NCBI RefSeq assembly: GCF_039555335.1
Contig: NW_027305508.1
Span: 806,001-870,000, forward strand
Origin: Amphiura filiformis
Taxonomy: Eukaryota > Echinodermata > Ophiuroidea > Amphilepidida > Amphiuridae
Reading direction: 5' to 3'
DNA length: 64,000 nucleotides
Shown here: one piece after another, positions 13,501 to 28,500 of the stretch
Numbering within the stretch: position 1 is the stretch's first letter
Layout of the letters: each line of letters begins with the position of its first letter
Program-made: the position numbers and the translations under genes
Notes under the pieces: model-generated
The model's database searches: none
Seen by the model: only the letters and a program-made list of their open reading frames with translations
Told to the model about the DNA's origin: nothing

Positions 13501-16500
13501 CATGAGCAATATCATTAAGAATACCACAAAGTTTAAGATTTTTAAACATGAGCAGTAATAGGAATACCATACTATAATGAGAAGAATGAAGTAACTGTAG
13601 AACACAAGTGAAGTTATTTTTTAAAGGAGTTTTTTTTAAAAGGAGTTTCTTTAAAAAGGATTGAGAGACAAGCTATACCTTGTTATTGTTGTTTATTTAC
13701 CATGTCACTTAATAAACTATTAATATCTATGATGGGTACTGAACTAGAAACTATGAAGGGCTTCCAAAGTTCCCACAAAACACAAAAGAGTGGATTGGGA
13801 CACCCACCCTGCTCTTTTCGAAACTGACTATACCATTCACTCATACGAGTATGATATATTGTACATGATGGCAAATAATTCCCTCCGAAGGACGGAGTAC
13901 AAAGCCAATAACCCAGCAGGTGGTACCGCTGGGTATTTAAACACTGTACATCATGCACCAGAGGTGAGTGCCCTAAGCGCCACACCAAAAGCCGTCTGAA
14001 AAATCTGAACTTGCACTTATTGTAGACCCCTTTGCCTCCAGTTGATTCATATTAGATCATGAACTAGAATCATAAACTCTATATAAAGTTCAAACTGTTA
14101 AAACGTGCTCAAAACAAGTTGTCAGACATGTAAATATATCCCGTCATATAATATTTTATGTATTTTGGGTATTTTGACTACATAGTGAGTAACGTGACTT
14201 GGGGCTTAGTGCGGAGACAGCAATTTGTCTAGACCAGGTTAAAACTGAGCTAAGTACCACTTGGAGAACGAGAAATTCTCATATGGTTTATCTGGACCAG
14301 TTTTGCATGGGGAACAAGAATTTCTTGGGTAAAAAGCCCGTAACCTGAGAACTTTTCCGTGAGGGCGCTTTTTTCAAAATGGCCGCCAAATCCATATATA
14401 TGATTAAATTAGTCACATTAGGGGCATATTTAACCAGATTTTGGATTTTTATTGATAGCAATAATGTACTACTAAGTCAGGTTATTAATATGAAGGTAAC
14501 AGGAGGTCACAGCTGAGAGGCACTTTTTCAAAATGGCCGCCAAACTCAATGAAAAACATATATATGGCTAAATTAGTCACTTTAGGGGCATATTTAACCA
14601 GATTTTGAATTTTTATTGATAGCAATAATGTACTACCAAGTCAGGTTATTAATACGAAGGTAACAGGAGGTCACAGCTGAGGGCACTTTTTTTTCAAAAT
14701 GGCCGCCAAACTCAATGAAAAACATATATATGGTTAAATAAGTCACTTTAGGGCGTATTTAACCAGATTTTGGATATTTATTGTTAGCAATAATATACTA
14801 CTAGGTCATGTTATTAATATGAAGGTAACATGAGGTCACAGCTAAGGGCCCTTTTTTCAAAATGGCCGCCAAAATCAATAAAAAGCATATATATTGTTAA
14901 ATTAGTCACTTTTGGATGTTGTTACTGATAGCGGTAAAGCATTACTAGGTCAGATTATTAATACGCAGGTAATAGGATGTCACAGGCGAGGAGGCGTTTG
15001 TCAAAATGGCCGACAAAATTGAAGGAAAGTATGATATCAACGAAAAAGCGCCAGGAAATGTTACTTAAGTTGAAAAAAATAATAGTTGTCTTTAACTATT
15101 TGAACTTCAGGGTGGCAAAGGTAGGTTCTGATTTAAAATGGCGGCAATGATGACTACCAGAATTGCCTTTATGTATTAAAGAAGACCCCTAAAGCAACTT
15201 GTAAACTAGAATGCCGCAAAAGTGTTGCTTACAGTGTTATAGATTTTTCGTTTTTGCATAGTTTCACTGATGCATTTCTCTTTGTTTTAATCCTCAGGAT
15301 CACTCAAATCGCTATTTTCTGAAAAATCGTCATAGTCATTCTCTACCAATGGCACTTGGACGTGACGTCCTCAGGCATTACCGTTTTAACACCTTTAGGT
15401 TCCATATTTCCATTCCACCCATTGTCAACAATGTTTCCACCATCGTATACAGTGATATCTGCTGCTCTCCACTGCAATGAAATTTGCGCGAAGGATATGA
15501 AGCGCCAGCGCCGGGCATGCTTACATGGTGGTAGTAAGGATATATCTGCAATCTTTTTATCTTTCGATCAAAGATATCATATCTTGCTTCGTCGACATCT
15601 TTGCCCTTCACTCCGTATAGAAGTGAAACGTACTCCTCTAGCTATTTGCATAAACTTTCTAACGGAAAATACGCCCTCCAATGTTGCAGAATGTGTCCAC
15701 AAACTTTGGCTTTGACGAGTTGTAATCTTTGCCAGTGAATGCGTGAAATCCAATGAGTGTTAAGTCAATATATAGCTGCTGTTAAGTCAATATCGCTCAA
15801 TTTAAAGGCCTTTGTGTCACAAAACAAGATGCTTTTTTGATTCCCGATCTTAGCAGTATTCAGGAAGAAGCTGACACAAAGGTCACAAAAAGACACAAAG
15901 CATGCAGTGAGGAATAACATCGAAGGTATAGCAATCATCCGTTCACATTTGGTAGACATAGACATTGCACTCATTGCTTTATTCCATTTCAATCATTCTG
16001 GACACTAACACTGACAAATACAGGAAGGCATTTGCAGCTCAGAAGTCATTATATTTCACACGTTCACTGGCAATGATTACAACAAAGTTTGTGGACACAT
16101 TCTGCAACATTTGAGGGAGTATTAGATTATTCCGTCAGAAAGTTTATGCAAAGAGCTAGATGAATATGTTTCACTTCTATACAGAGTGAAGGGCAAAGAT
16201 GTCAACGAAGCAAGATACGATATCTTTGATCGAAAGATAAAAAGATAGCAGATATATTCTTACTATCACCATGTTAGCAGGCACTTCATATCCTTCGCGC
16301 AAATTCCATTGCAAGAGAGTGGAGAGCAGCAGATATCACTGTATACGATTTTGGAAACATTGTTGGCAATCAACAAAAACATGGATCCTAAATGGGTTGA
16401 AACGGTAATGCCTGAGGACGTCAAAGAACTATTGGAAGAGAATGACTATGAAATGTTTTCAGAAAATAGCGATTTGAGTGATCCTAAGGATTAAAACAAA

Positions 16501-19500
16501 GATGAAACCATGCAACAAACGGACAATTTATGACACTGTAAGCAACGCTTTTGCGGCATTCTAGTTAACGAGTTATTTTAGAGGTCTTCTTTAATACATA
16601 AAGGCAATTCTGGTAGTCATCATTGCCCGGGCATCATTGCCGCCATTTTAAATCAGAATATACCTTTGCCATTATAAGTTCAAAATGTTAATGACAAACT
16701 ATTACTTTTTTTTCAACTTAAGTAACATTTCCTGAATTTTTGTTGTTGATATCATACTTTCCTTAAATTTTGAAAACAAAGCATCCTCGCCTGTGACATC
16801 CTATTACCTGCGTATTAATAATCTGACCTAGTAATGCTTTACCGCTATCAATACCAACATCCAAAAGTGACTAATTTAACAATATATTATATGCTTTTCA
16901 TTGATTTTGGCGGCCATTTTGAAAAAAAGGGCCCTCAGCTGTGACATCATATTACCTTCATATTAATACCCTGGCCTAGTAGTATATTATTGCTAACAAT
17001 AATCCAAAATCTGGTTAAATGTGTCCCTAAAGTGACTAATTTAACCATATATATGTTTTTCATTGAGTTTGGCGGCCATTTTGAAAAAGGCGCCCTCAGC
17101 TTTGACCTCCTGTTACCTTCATATTAACAACCTGACTTAGTAGTACATTATTGCTATCAATAAAAATTCAAAATCTGGTTAAATATGCCCCTAAAGTGAC
17201 TAATTTAGCCATATATATGTTTTTCATTGAGTTTGGCGGCCATTTTGAAAAAAAGCGCCCTCAGCCGTGACCTCCTGTTACCTTCGTATTAATAACCTGA
17301 CTTAGTAGTACATTATTGCTATCAATAAAAATCCGAAATCTGGTTAAATATGCCCCTAATGTGACTAATTTAACCATATATATGGATTTTGGCGGCCATT
17401 TTGAAAAAAGCGCCCTCACGGAAAAGTTCTCAGGTTACGGGCTTTTTACCCAAGAAATTCTTGTTCCCGATGCAAAACTGGTCCAGATAAACCATATGAG
17501 AATTTCTCGTTCTCCAAGTGGTACTTAGCTCAGTTTTAACCTGGTCTCTATGCATTTATCAGCATGATCATGCAGTTCATATCACTGCAACAAGAGAAAA
17601 TCTCCTAGTATTTCAAACCAGAAGAGATGTAAGGAAAAGAGGGAAAAGCACTTCTGATTGCTTGCATGAAAAAACAAAATAAAGAAAAAACACCAAACAA
17701 TATATATAAGACTCTTTGATGAATGTTCCTTCTAAGAATAAATTGGTTCGTGCTTCATGCGTGCAACAAACAAACAAACAAACAAACAAATGTTACCACA
17801 GAAAACATGTTTTGTCTAATCCAAGGGCGAAAAGTGTGTTCCACCAATGAAGCAGATGAAACAATGCTTATTTCACAGTTCACGAATCAGCCCAAGGTCT
17901 TGACAGCATATATGAAACTTATTTTAAAAAGTCCCGTTGAAAAACCCCTAATTCTAAATCACAAAGACAAGAATGTGTTATGCACCATGTGTCCAATGCG
18001 CACCCCGGTCGTCAACTCTCTTAATCTTAAACAAAAGTGTGAAGAGATGATCTGAGGGACCAATTGCCAAAAGAGTATAAATTGCATATCTTTAAAATAA
18101 AGTACTAGCAAAATAAACTTCAATTTCCTGTTAATAATGTCATTTTAACAGGAGATTTTGAAAGTAATATCGATTGTCTAAATTTCTGTAAAGTCTGAAA
18201 TTTTCTCAGGAAATTTATACTCTTTTCGGCATGGTCGCTCAAATTACATAAGAGAATAGTTTGGCTACCTACTTGATGAGGAGAGAATTCAATGACAACC
18301 GGCTGGGTTAGGTTAGCTACGGTGGGCCCCTCCACAGCGGCTGATATAACTCGCCCTGATGTACTGACGTTACGGTTCGACTCCCTCATGGCTTGTAACC
18401 GCTTGGATTTGAACAGGCGATCACTTTGGAAAAGAATGAAACTAAAATGGACATTGGAGTCGGGACGGTTTGAAAGACCTGTAAGAAAGAACAAAATTAT
18501 GCATTCAGGTCAATAATGATTACCGGTATATGCCTACTGCATTATTCTTTGCAAAAAAGGGTTCAACTTAGAACCTCAGGAAATAGGGCTCTAGTGTTCA
18601 AGAACCCAAAGGTTCCTAATAGATACCAAAAAGGGTCTAAAGACCCTTTGGAGAACCTCTAATAGGGTTCCTTAAAGAACCTTTAAAGGTTCTTCCTGGA
18701 CGACAGCCGAAGAACCCAACCCTTTCTTCTAAGAGTGTATCATCACATTGACGACGGACTTACAGTGATCCAACTAATTTAACTCTCTTCACGCGGGTGT
18801 CGACTGCAGACGACATGTTTCAAAATGTTTTAAAAATTTAAGAATTTCAGAAATGTAAATTTTCATGACCATATTTGGAATCAGCATGAGCAATGCATTA
18901 AAATGAGTACAAACAAGCCTAGTATTGGTTAAGTAATTCTTAAGATAGCTCTTGATATTTTGAGAAAATATTTCAAAACTTGAACTTTTTCCGTTGAAGC
19001 GCATGGCTAGCATCCAACTTGAACGTATCGGTGGTTATTGTCTTTTTGAGCTTCAGGGCTGTCTATATTGTGTTAATGTCAGAAGAATCAATTATAATTA
19101 TGCCTTCTAGAAATTGATATGTTGATAATTGCCTAGTTTGAGGGCAACTCATCAAGGATATTGAATAATGTTATAATTTTATCAACGACTTCCGGAGACT
19201 GAACTATTAACATCTGTGACAGGTTTGTTTTTCACAGGGTGTTATTCAAAGTTTATATGTTGGCTGAAAATTACTAAAAGTACATTGCGAGTCATCTATG
19301 TTCCATCACACACTACTGAAACAGTATGATGATGATTATTATTGATACTTATTTTATGCTGTTCGTGTATAAGAACATGAATCCTATACCATCATCAAAT
19401 AACTAGAACTTAATAAGTATTGTACAGATAATAGTGATTGTAAAAAGAAATTAGCAATATTTGCCATTAATTTTGCATAACTCATGGACTCATTAATGGT

Positions 19501-22500
19501 GAAATAAAAGTCAGCTTCGAAGCTTGGAACAAAAGCAGGTGAAGCGCTTATGATTGTTATAAGACTAGCATTAACAAGGTATTGTCAAATAAATTAAATT
19601 TATATAAACTCCTAGCTCTTCAACAAAAGTTTTGAAAGCTTTTTCAAGCATCTATAAATCTCAGATTATTTGTCACATGTTCATATCGTGTTGCATATCA
19701 ATGGATAGCTACTTTATTCCCCTTTACAATGACACCACATTTGAAGCAATCATCCGTTTCACGTCTGAGTACACGTCTTCCCAGCAAACACAAAACGTTT
19801 TCGACATCATTCGCAAAAAGTTATAAAAGGTTGTCAGAAAACGTTTAAATGTCGGGTTATATAAAGGGTATAAAACGTTTTCATAATCTTAAAAAACATT
19901 TTTTGATAATCTACTGCTCAGCAAACAAAAATGTTTTACAGAAAACGTTTAAATGTCGGGTTATATAAAGGGTATAAAAACGTTTTAATAACATTCTAAA
20001 AACATTCTTGAAAACTTGATACAAAACATTCTAAACAGAATGTTATTTTGGGGTTGAAAAAATATTTTGCGAAAAATTTTTGCCCAAAATATTTTCAATA
20101 ACGTTTTAAAAACGTTTTCATGACCTTTATATAACCCGACATTTTAAATGTTATTAAAAGGTTTTGAAAAAAACAAACAGTTTAAGAACATTTCTGTGTT
20201 TGCTGGGTTCAAATATTTTAACATAATGTTAATTAAGTATTGACACAATATTTGGCAAAAATGTTTGCAAAAATAGTTTACAATAACAGTTTTTGAAAAC
20301 ATTTAAAAATATTGTTGTAGTGTGTTTTCATACAAAACGTTTTAAAACGTTATCATGACCTTTATATAACCCGACATTTTAATGTTATTAAAACGTTTTT
20401 ACCTAAACCAAAAGCCAAAATCTAACTTATTTAAAATGTTTTTAAAACGTTTTTGTGTTTACTGGGTTGTGAGTGTGGTGGGGTCTCAAACAGAATGTGC
20501 TAAATTGACCGTTATTATGTGCATCAAGCTGCAATCCCATATCTTCTCAATCTGGGACCTAATGCAATTCACCAAGATGACAAAGCTCACCCCATACCCC
20601 ACGGAGACAGGGTAGTCAACGACTACCTACAGAATATGGGATTAGAGAGAATGGAATCCCGGGAATGGGATGGCCTGCCATCAACCCAGACCTCAACTCG
20701 ATTGAACAGGCACTTATGGGACCAGTTTGGTGTTGCAGTGCGTACCAGAGTAGCCACTGACCTGCGACTGAATCCTGGCCGGGAATCCTGGTTGAAGAAT
20801 GGAATGCCATCCCACAGCAATGTTTGATCAGGCTGGTGAGCAGCGTGAGGAGAAGGTGTCTGGCTGTTGTGTGTCTGTGTTTGGCTTTTCAACCCGCTAT
20901 TGAGGTTAGTGACTGGCATATTCTGTTTGAGCCTTACTACATTCACAAGACGTGTACTCAGCCGTGGAAATGGTGATTGTGTCAAATGTGGTGTCATTGT
21001 AAAGGGGAATAAAGTAGCTATCCATTGATATGCAACACGATATGAATATGTCGCAAATAATCTGAGATACAGATGCTTGAAAAAACTTTCCAAACTTTTG
21101 TTGAGGAGTTTATAAATAAATCTTAAAATTACTCTACATTACGTGGATAATGTGAAGCAATATAGCGAATTTTCATGTTTGTGTGTTTGATCTTCTAGTT
21201 AGACATTTGATCCCAGTACCTTCACATCTTAGCCAATGATGCAAAATATCCATCTTCTCGTTGGTTTATTTTTAAAATTTAATCTTACCGTTTGCTCTTT
21301 CCTTGACCTCCTTGGGCAACCTAATAGATGTATCAACATTTCTCAAGTCGTTGTCATCAATAACAGTCTCGATCTGATTCACTTGAAGAAAACCATTGGC
21401 ATCAGCAACAACCTCATCCCGGAATGAAACGAATGTAATATCTCGAGATATCTCATTTGATTCTATTGCCACTGTTCTGACCGCAACTCGGGGCTCTGTG
21501 GCTTCGAAGTTTCCCTGTGATGATTGGGTAGTAGTGACTTGTTTTTCAAGAGATTTGATGATCTTAGAGGCTGCTAGAGCGTCATCGTCGTCCAGCTCCT
21601 CTTCTTCTGCGCCGTTCAGGACATTGTCTATTGTTTTCACAACAGCTTGAGTTACCTATTGGGTAACAGGAGAAATTGATTGGGTTAACTTTGTACACTT
21701 GACCATGTTGTAATCGGGTATACGGGTATAAATGCTTCTTGAAACTTTGAGGTCAAGTTAACCCTTTTGCTAGGCTACGTTACATTAATAAAAAAAAAAG
21801 TCTGGAAAGTGTATGATAAGTCCAGAAATACTTAGAAAAGTATATTTATAAGTATTTATACGCTTTACAAAGGTACCTCCGTTGGTTTATACAACGGGAT
21901 CAACAGGATACTTTTCTCTGTTTTCAATATATCGTAGTGATAATTATTGTGGTGCTAAAGAGATGGACGAAAAACATAAAAGATAGTATAAATGTCATCA
22001 GTTATGAGTATTAATTATTATGTCAATGTGTTAAAACAAATAACATTACCTCTGCCGAGTTAGATTGTACATCAGCAATGTTTTCCAAAGTTGTTGCAAC
22101 AGACTCGATAGCATCATTCTCCAACTGCGTTGTATTGAAGGTAACATCTGCTGTAGCTTCAGCAACCTCTTCCACATTGGATTCCACGACTGTAATCTGT
22201 GAAGTTTAAAAATAACAATTATGGCGGGATTTTAACTACACCTTACACGTGTCAAATTTTGAAGACATCAGGTGTCAAATTTTGGCGACATCAATAAACT
22301 AACTGAGAATTTGTGATAAAAGATGCGAAATAACGCTTCTTGTAAATCCATTATTGAGATTTTAAATGATTTGTATGAACATGGTTAATTAAATAAGATG
22401 ATTAGTATTTGTCAATCATTTTGCATGTGTGCTTTTGATTCTTTTGTTTGGCGGCTACGGTCATTATACCGACACAAAAATTTCAATATTCTCGGAGTTA

Positions 22501-25500
22501 TTTGGAATATAATAACAAGAGTAAATGTCCATGCTTGTCATCAGCATTATTTCTTCATCACCGTCTGCCTTTTCACCCTATTCATATTAAGACCATGGAG
22601 CTAGTATATCGAGGAGGAGCAATATGCCAGCGCTCTAATCGGATACAATAGAACAATAAACCCTGCAGGGTGTTGGTAAAGACCAATGCATTATAGCCCA
22701 CAAAAATGTGTGCTTGAAAGGTTCACATACCAGCATAAGATCCAAGATGTCCACGGTATCTCTGCCCTCCCCGCAAGACACAATCTCTGGTTCTAACCAT
22801 CGTGCACCCTGTATAGATTCATCCAGCTCACATTCACGGTTGGCAATAGGTAGACCAGCTGTAAAAAGAAAACGCAGAACTCTTTAAGGTTATTAATTAT
22901 TTTAAACTGTTGTGATTTGGTAGTTCACAGCATCTTACGAATGGTAGTGAGCTCTGGCAAAAACTGCATTGCTCAATTCATAGCGAGCGTATAGAAGAAT
23001 TGAAATATCACAGATATACTTTTATAGGTGCTGCGGTTCTTGAGTTACGTTGTAAAGAGGACTGAAACAACAACACTTTTGTAAAACGTACATAACTAGT
23101 TAACAACAATAAATTAAGCAAGTTTGCAAAGTATACGATTTGTAGAATGAACTTTTACAAAACATCAAGGTGTTAATTTTCAATAATATATTGATCTAGA
23201 TAATGAAAATCGATTTTTAGGTTGCTTCGACCAACAATACCTCGTCTACCCTTAAGATAGATCTATACGACATTGTCGAAATATGTACTAAGTATACATC
23301 AAGAATGTGCGTTTGCGACACTCTCCATCTGTTTTGGGATGGAAATTCTGCCAAGTAATCCCAGAAACCTTTCATTGTAAATATTCGATGGCATATACCT
23401 TGAAGGGACAATACACTCGTGTGACTCCTTGAGGGCTATGAATTTTCGGCGGGCCAGGGGCAACATTTGTTGATTGACTCTTTCTAGAGCCACCAGTTCT
23501 TTATTTGGCAAGGGGCAATCTACTTCAAACAGCTCTATCCAGGCCCACCAGTTTTTTATTGAGCAAGGGGCACCCTACGGCTCTTTTCAGAGCAACCATT
23601 TTCATTAAGGGAGGTCAATGGCAGCCCACTTTGAAATTCGGGCAAGGAGCAGTCTCCTGGTAGAAGTCAGCGCTAATCCTAATCAAACTTGACGTTGAAG
23701 TTGGCAACGTAACGTACAGATAGAAAAGCCTAATTGAAGTAATGAACTCTTCGTTTGCTTACCATTAGTGGTATAAACTGAGCATCTCTCCAGGGACGGA
23801 GCTATTCGATGTATTGGAGTGTTCTCCCATGACAAAGTCCACCCACTGATGTTGGTTTGTATCGATGGACAAATGGCTGCAACAGAAGGACAACAAGATA
23901 GGCGATAGTTAAATCTTGGAATATTAGAAGGTCGCGATTTCCAAACATACGTATCGTACGCCCGTGCATCTATTCAAAATCACTCTCCTGTGACGAGATT
24001 TTGAATAGATCTACGTGCGTACGATCCCGCGTACGATACGTACGTTTGGAAATCGCAACCTCTCTCATCTCAAAAGGGACACTGCGTAACACTATAACAA
24101 TACAAAATCGTGAGCTAGAAATATTATATTAGACTGAAAAAGATGCAATTGATGAGTTTATGATAGAGAATTAGTAGTATCATTGGAATGCTATAGGCCT
24201 ATAATTGAATTGAATTGAATTCCAAGCGTCTATTACTTTGTGAAATTTAAGATAACAGAGTAGAGGTATAAATGTGTAGAATTACGTTTGCAGCCAAATG
24301 AACAGAAATGCTATAAAAGAGTTGGAATCCACAAACACAATGAAAGGAACATTGCGACAGTCGAATGAGATATCGGTTCATACAAATAGTTCTGAGACGT
24401 GGACATACCCGGGGACATGGTTGAAATTTAATCTTGGACAGGATGCATGAACCATTAGACAAGACTCAATTTCAAGGAAAACGTGACAAGCTTATTAGTC
24501 TGTAAATTAAAAAAATACATTCCACCAGTCAGTTAAGTTCAAAAGTTCATAATCTCACCTATTGCAACTGTAATATTAAACTCGCAGATGCCTTTATTGC
24601 CCGCGCTATCTTGTACCACATTTTGAATATGATGCACCCCTTCCTGGAAGTAGTCCCCTGGTAGATGAGATCTTTGTACCGGTTCTACTATCCCAATATT
24701 GTCCGTAGCGGTTGGTTCATCCCAGTACACGACTGCGCCGTACCGGGCTGTGTATTTGGTGGTGTCATTAGGACAGTTTATGAACCATGGGGCGACATCG
24801 TCTGTGGGCGGAGAAGATGCAAATTGATAACGGATTAGTGATACCTTAGAAGTGAACTAATCATTCTAATTATTAATCTGCTAATTATCATTACAGGTGA
24901 GTGCGATATTACAGAGAACACCCCACTAATGAGTCGATACAATTCGTCATAATTTACTCTACATGGGCGTTTGGTACACTTAACTATTTGTAATTTCATC
25001 AGTAAAATAATCTGATAGCAAGAAAATATTAAATAATGAAATCTATTTATATTCTGAAATATGTGATAAAATAACAATCTGTATTGTTTATGTGTTTATT
25101 GTTTTTGTTACTGTATATAATTATGATAATGATGGTGAAATAAACTTGAACTTGATGTGTATCTTACCATTGATAGTAATAAAGAAGTCGCAATATTCTT
25201 CATTATCTGAGCTATCCTTTGCCTCGTAGCTCACAAGAGTCACGCCAAAACCGAATGATTCACCGGGAACAGAAGAACTGTTAATCCCAAAATCACCAGA
25301 GTTGTCGGTAATATTGGGTTCTATCCACGTCACGATGACGTCATGAAGGGTTGGATCCGTCACGTTGATGGTGATATTACTAGGACAGTTTGTAATTACT
25401 GGAGGTTCATTATCTGAAATAATTTATAATCAAAATTAAATTTGATTAGTCATGAAATGGAGATCCCATGGAACGAAGATATTGGCTGGCTATTACTGTG

Positions 25501-28500
25501 GAATTGCAAATGAGTATACTTGTCTTTTTTTGTGTGTTTTGCATTCCAACAATGTCATAATGTCAAACTGTGTTATAGCCAAGAATTGATATTAAAGTTA
25601 AAAGTAATAATCATCTTCTATTTCTGAACTTTTAAAACTTAGTTTTCATGTAATTATATGGAGTTTTATTACTGCGGATTGGAGCACCAAATAGATGTGT
25701 CTCATTTACATAAGCTTATTATTATCAGTATATTATAATGTGATATCGAAAAGGTATGTAAGGGTATAACTCATAATACCTTTATGAATCTTTTGACAAA
25801 ATGATGAAATTGCGAAATACACCAAATTCCCGGAAAATGCATTGAATCATTTAATTCATTTCGACACTTACCTCTAATTAAAATGGTAAAATTGCAATAA
25901 GCCAAATTTCCTGAGCAATCACTGACTTCATAGACCATATCATGTCTGCCGATATGGAATGTACCTTCCGTTGATCCAGTATCAGGTTTGAATGAGACCA
26001 CGTCACAGTTGTCCCACGCATCTGGCGCTGTCCAGGAAACATCGGCAGAACTTTGGCCAGGTGGCACAGATTGGGTGATGTCTTCTGGACAATAGATGAT
26101 GTGAGGCTTCTCTTCATCTGAAATGAAAAAAAAAATACACAAATATAATAGGAGCTACAGGGTGATATTTATATCTGGCCAAGTCTACCAATACATGACA
26201 AGAGGGCACAACTGACATTTTACCGAAATTGAGTATCCAACAGATGGTTTCAAGCACCTGGTACATACTAGAAATTATTTCCAACTCCGATGTCCCTGAT
26301 CCTAAATCCTAAATCCATGTGTGTTATCAGTTGCACCATTTTGTCTTGGTATAACATAACTGATATACACAGTTAAAACAGGTGGGTAAATTTTTTCATC
26401 CAACTTGGGTAAAGTTTTACCCAACCGTTGGGTGCTATATAATCAACACCTTTTATGTTACCCAAACCCGGTTAGGTAACGGTTACACAGAATTATAGTA
26501 AAGCCTTATCAATATATATTTTACCAAATGGTATTGGGCAATTATTTTCACATTATTGGGTACTTTTTGTCCATCATCTCTACAGGTACTGCTGCTTGGA
26601 CGAAATTGTATGCTCAGGTGTTTCGAGGTAGAAACTGTGAATAGATTCGTTTGTAAGAGAATCTTTTTGTAGCCAAACCTTTCCATCTGTTGTTAGGTAT
26701 TATAATTGTCTTTACCCGATGATATTGTGGATATTATGTGATTTCCTAATGGTATGGGCAATTATTTTACCACATTATTGGCTAGCTTTTGACCATTTGT
26801 TGGTATTGATAAATACAACGAGATACTAAATTTAAAAAAATAGGTATATCTATCATTTATAAGCTTCTACAGTTGTTTAACTTTACGATGATTCGATGTC
26901 AACTTAGATCATTTGCAAAATTACATAAGGACACAAGCGGGGGGTGATCTTCGAAAAAAAATTACGGGGATGTGCCACGCAGACTTTCGGATGCTGACTT
27001 TCTCTATACCTACTTTTTGCTGTTTTTGCCACCCATCAGTATATCAATTTTTCACAAAAGCACCCAAATTTGCCCTAATTGGGTGCTTTTAGGGGCACTT
27101 TTGCCCAAATGCGCCCAATTGGGCGCATTGGTCTCCACTGAAAAACCACCCATTGATATACCAAAATTGCTGAAAAGGTACCCCAAAACCGTGGCACATC
27201 CCCGTATACCTTTAACCAGGGAGAACCCCCTCCGGGGACACAAGTTGGGACTGCCTACATACACCGGCCGGGGGCCAACTGTACGATTATGATAATTTGA
27301 ATTTATCCCAAAAATAACCTGACGGAGAAACTTGTATGAATTAGAATTGAATAGGGCAAATTTATTATCAGTGTTTCAGCCTCAGATATCGGCACTTGGC
27401 CAGTTGAGGAAGACAGTATTTCTCAAGGACGGCGGCAACGGAAATATAATGTCGGTTTTACGCACAACAACACAGACTGTAAACATCTCTTCAAAAACTG
27501 TTTCCCTAACCGAAATATTAAGTTTAGATTATCAAAAGTCAAAATAACCTATGTTGCCGCAAGCTTCAAGTACGCAATGTTATCTGTGGACAAGTTCCTG
27601 TCTTTCACCGATAGAGTCCACTAGACTTCCCACAGAGGAAGCGGTATATTTTGGCCTAGATATAGCTCCCACAACGCATAAGTTTAATTACCTAGGTGGG
27701 TTTACACCCACCTAGGTATTGGATCCAGTCTTTTCTTCCGCTGGCAACAGAGACTCATCTATCAGGGCACAGTTCTTGAACCCCAATATATTTGTATATT
27801 CATTGAATAACCTTTGACAAATCAGAGTCTATGGACAAATTTGGGTACAAAAAAACTCATACTGTAACAAATTCAAAATGCTATGTCACTTGCACATATA
27901 ATCATGGAAGTATACTATATAGTGAGCATGGTCAGAACAGAGATCAAAAGTAGAATCAGACTTGCAGCTGGAAGTTGGATTCCCAATTGGGTAATAAAAC
28001 CACAGCTTGCTGCAACTCTAATTTCACTGACCTCCAAGCAGGTGATGTCAGCCACTTACTCCGATTTCACCATTCAGAAGTTCACTGTTGTTGTGGATAT
28101 TATAATGTGCAGATGATGAGCATTGATCATGTTGAGCTAGGTACTGTTTTGCTATCCAATCTTTCTTCTTTCTTCTTCTTCTTTCTGACAATAACTTCAA
28201 ATTGCTTCTCCTCCTACATGTTACACCCTACAATTATGTCACTTGCACCACACAGACCCTAGAAAGTTCTATGTAGTGCTTGCACATATGTATCGGCTAT
28301 ATCCAGTGGCCATAGGGTCTAAACAGAATTGAGGTCAAAGGTCATTAAGAGGGCATTTCCGGTATTTAACCAAATACCTTCAAAATGCTTCTTGTCACAT
28401 ATTATATATAGTACAATGATGTAATTTGCATATATGCATCGGCTATACCACACGCCTATAACTTGCATACAGAATTGGGGTCAAAGGTCATTAAGGGGGT

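Larger units (their letters stand above)
14231..17546. mobile_element. 3.3-kb foldback element with 1.5-kb arms
   Basis: Arm 14231 to about 15745 is the inverse of about 16030-17546: AGACCAGGTTAAAACTGAGC at one end, its complement at the other. A loop of roughly 280 bp separates them. Outer arm halves contain about four to five units of 150 bp built on CAAAATGGCCGCCAAA; inner halves carry a coding relic. It fills the intron between receptor exons 12 and 13. Confidence 0.9.
19603..21113 (+). mobile_element. Degraded Tc1-like transposon with nested MITE
   Basis: Inverted arms of about 175 bp (AACTCCTAGCTCTTCAACAA at left, TTGTTGAGGAGTTTATAAA at right) enclose a transposase remnant. The left part of the transposase is missing, and a second element occupies 19780-20466. 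Lies between receptor exons 11 and 12. Confidence 0.8.

Noticed and set aside
20623-21093. 156-codon minus-strand frame
   Set aside because: It is antisense to the Tc1 transposase remnant and its TIR.
27332-27547. 71-codon plus-strand frame as a gene
   Set aside because: No start context, no domain and no neighbouring exon; it lies inside the receptor intron on the opposite strand.
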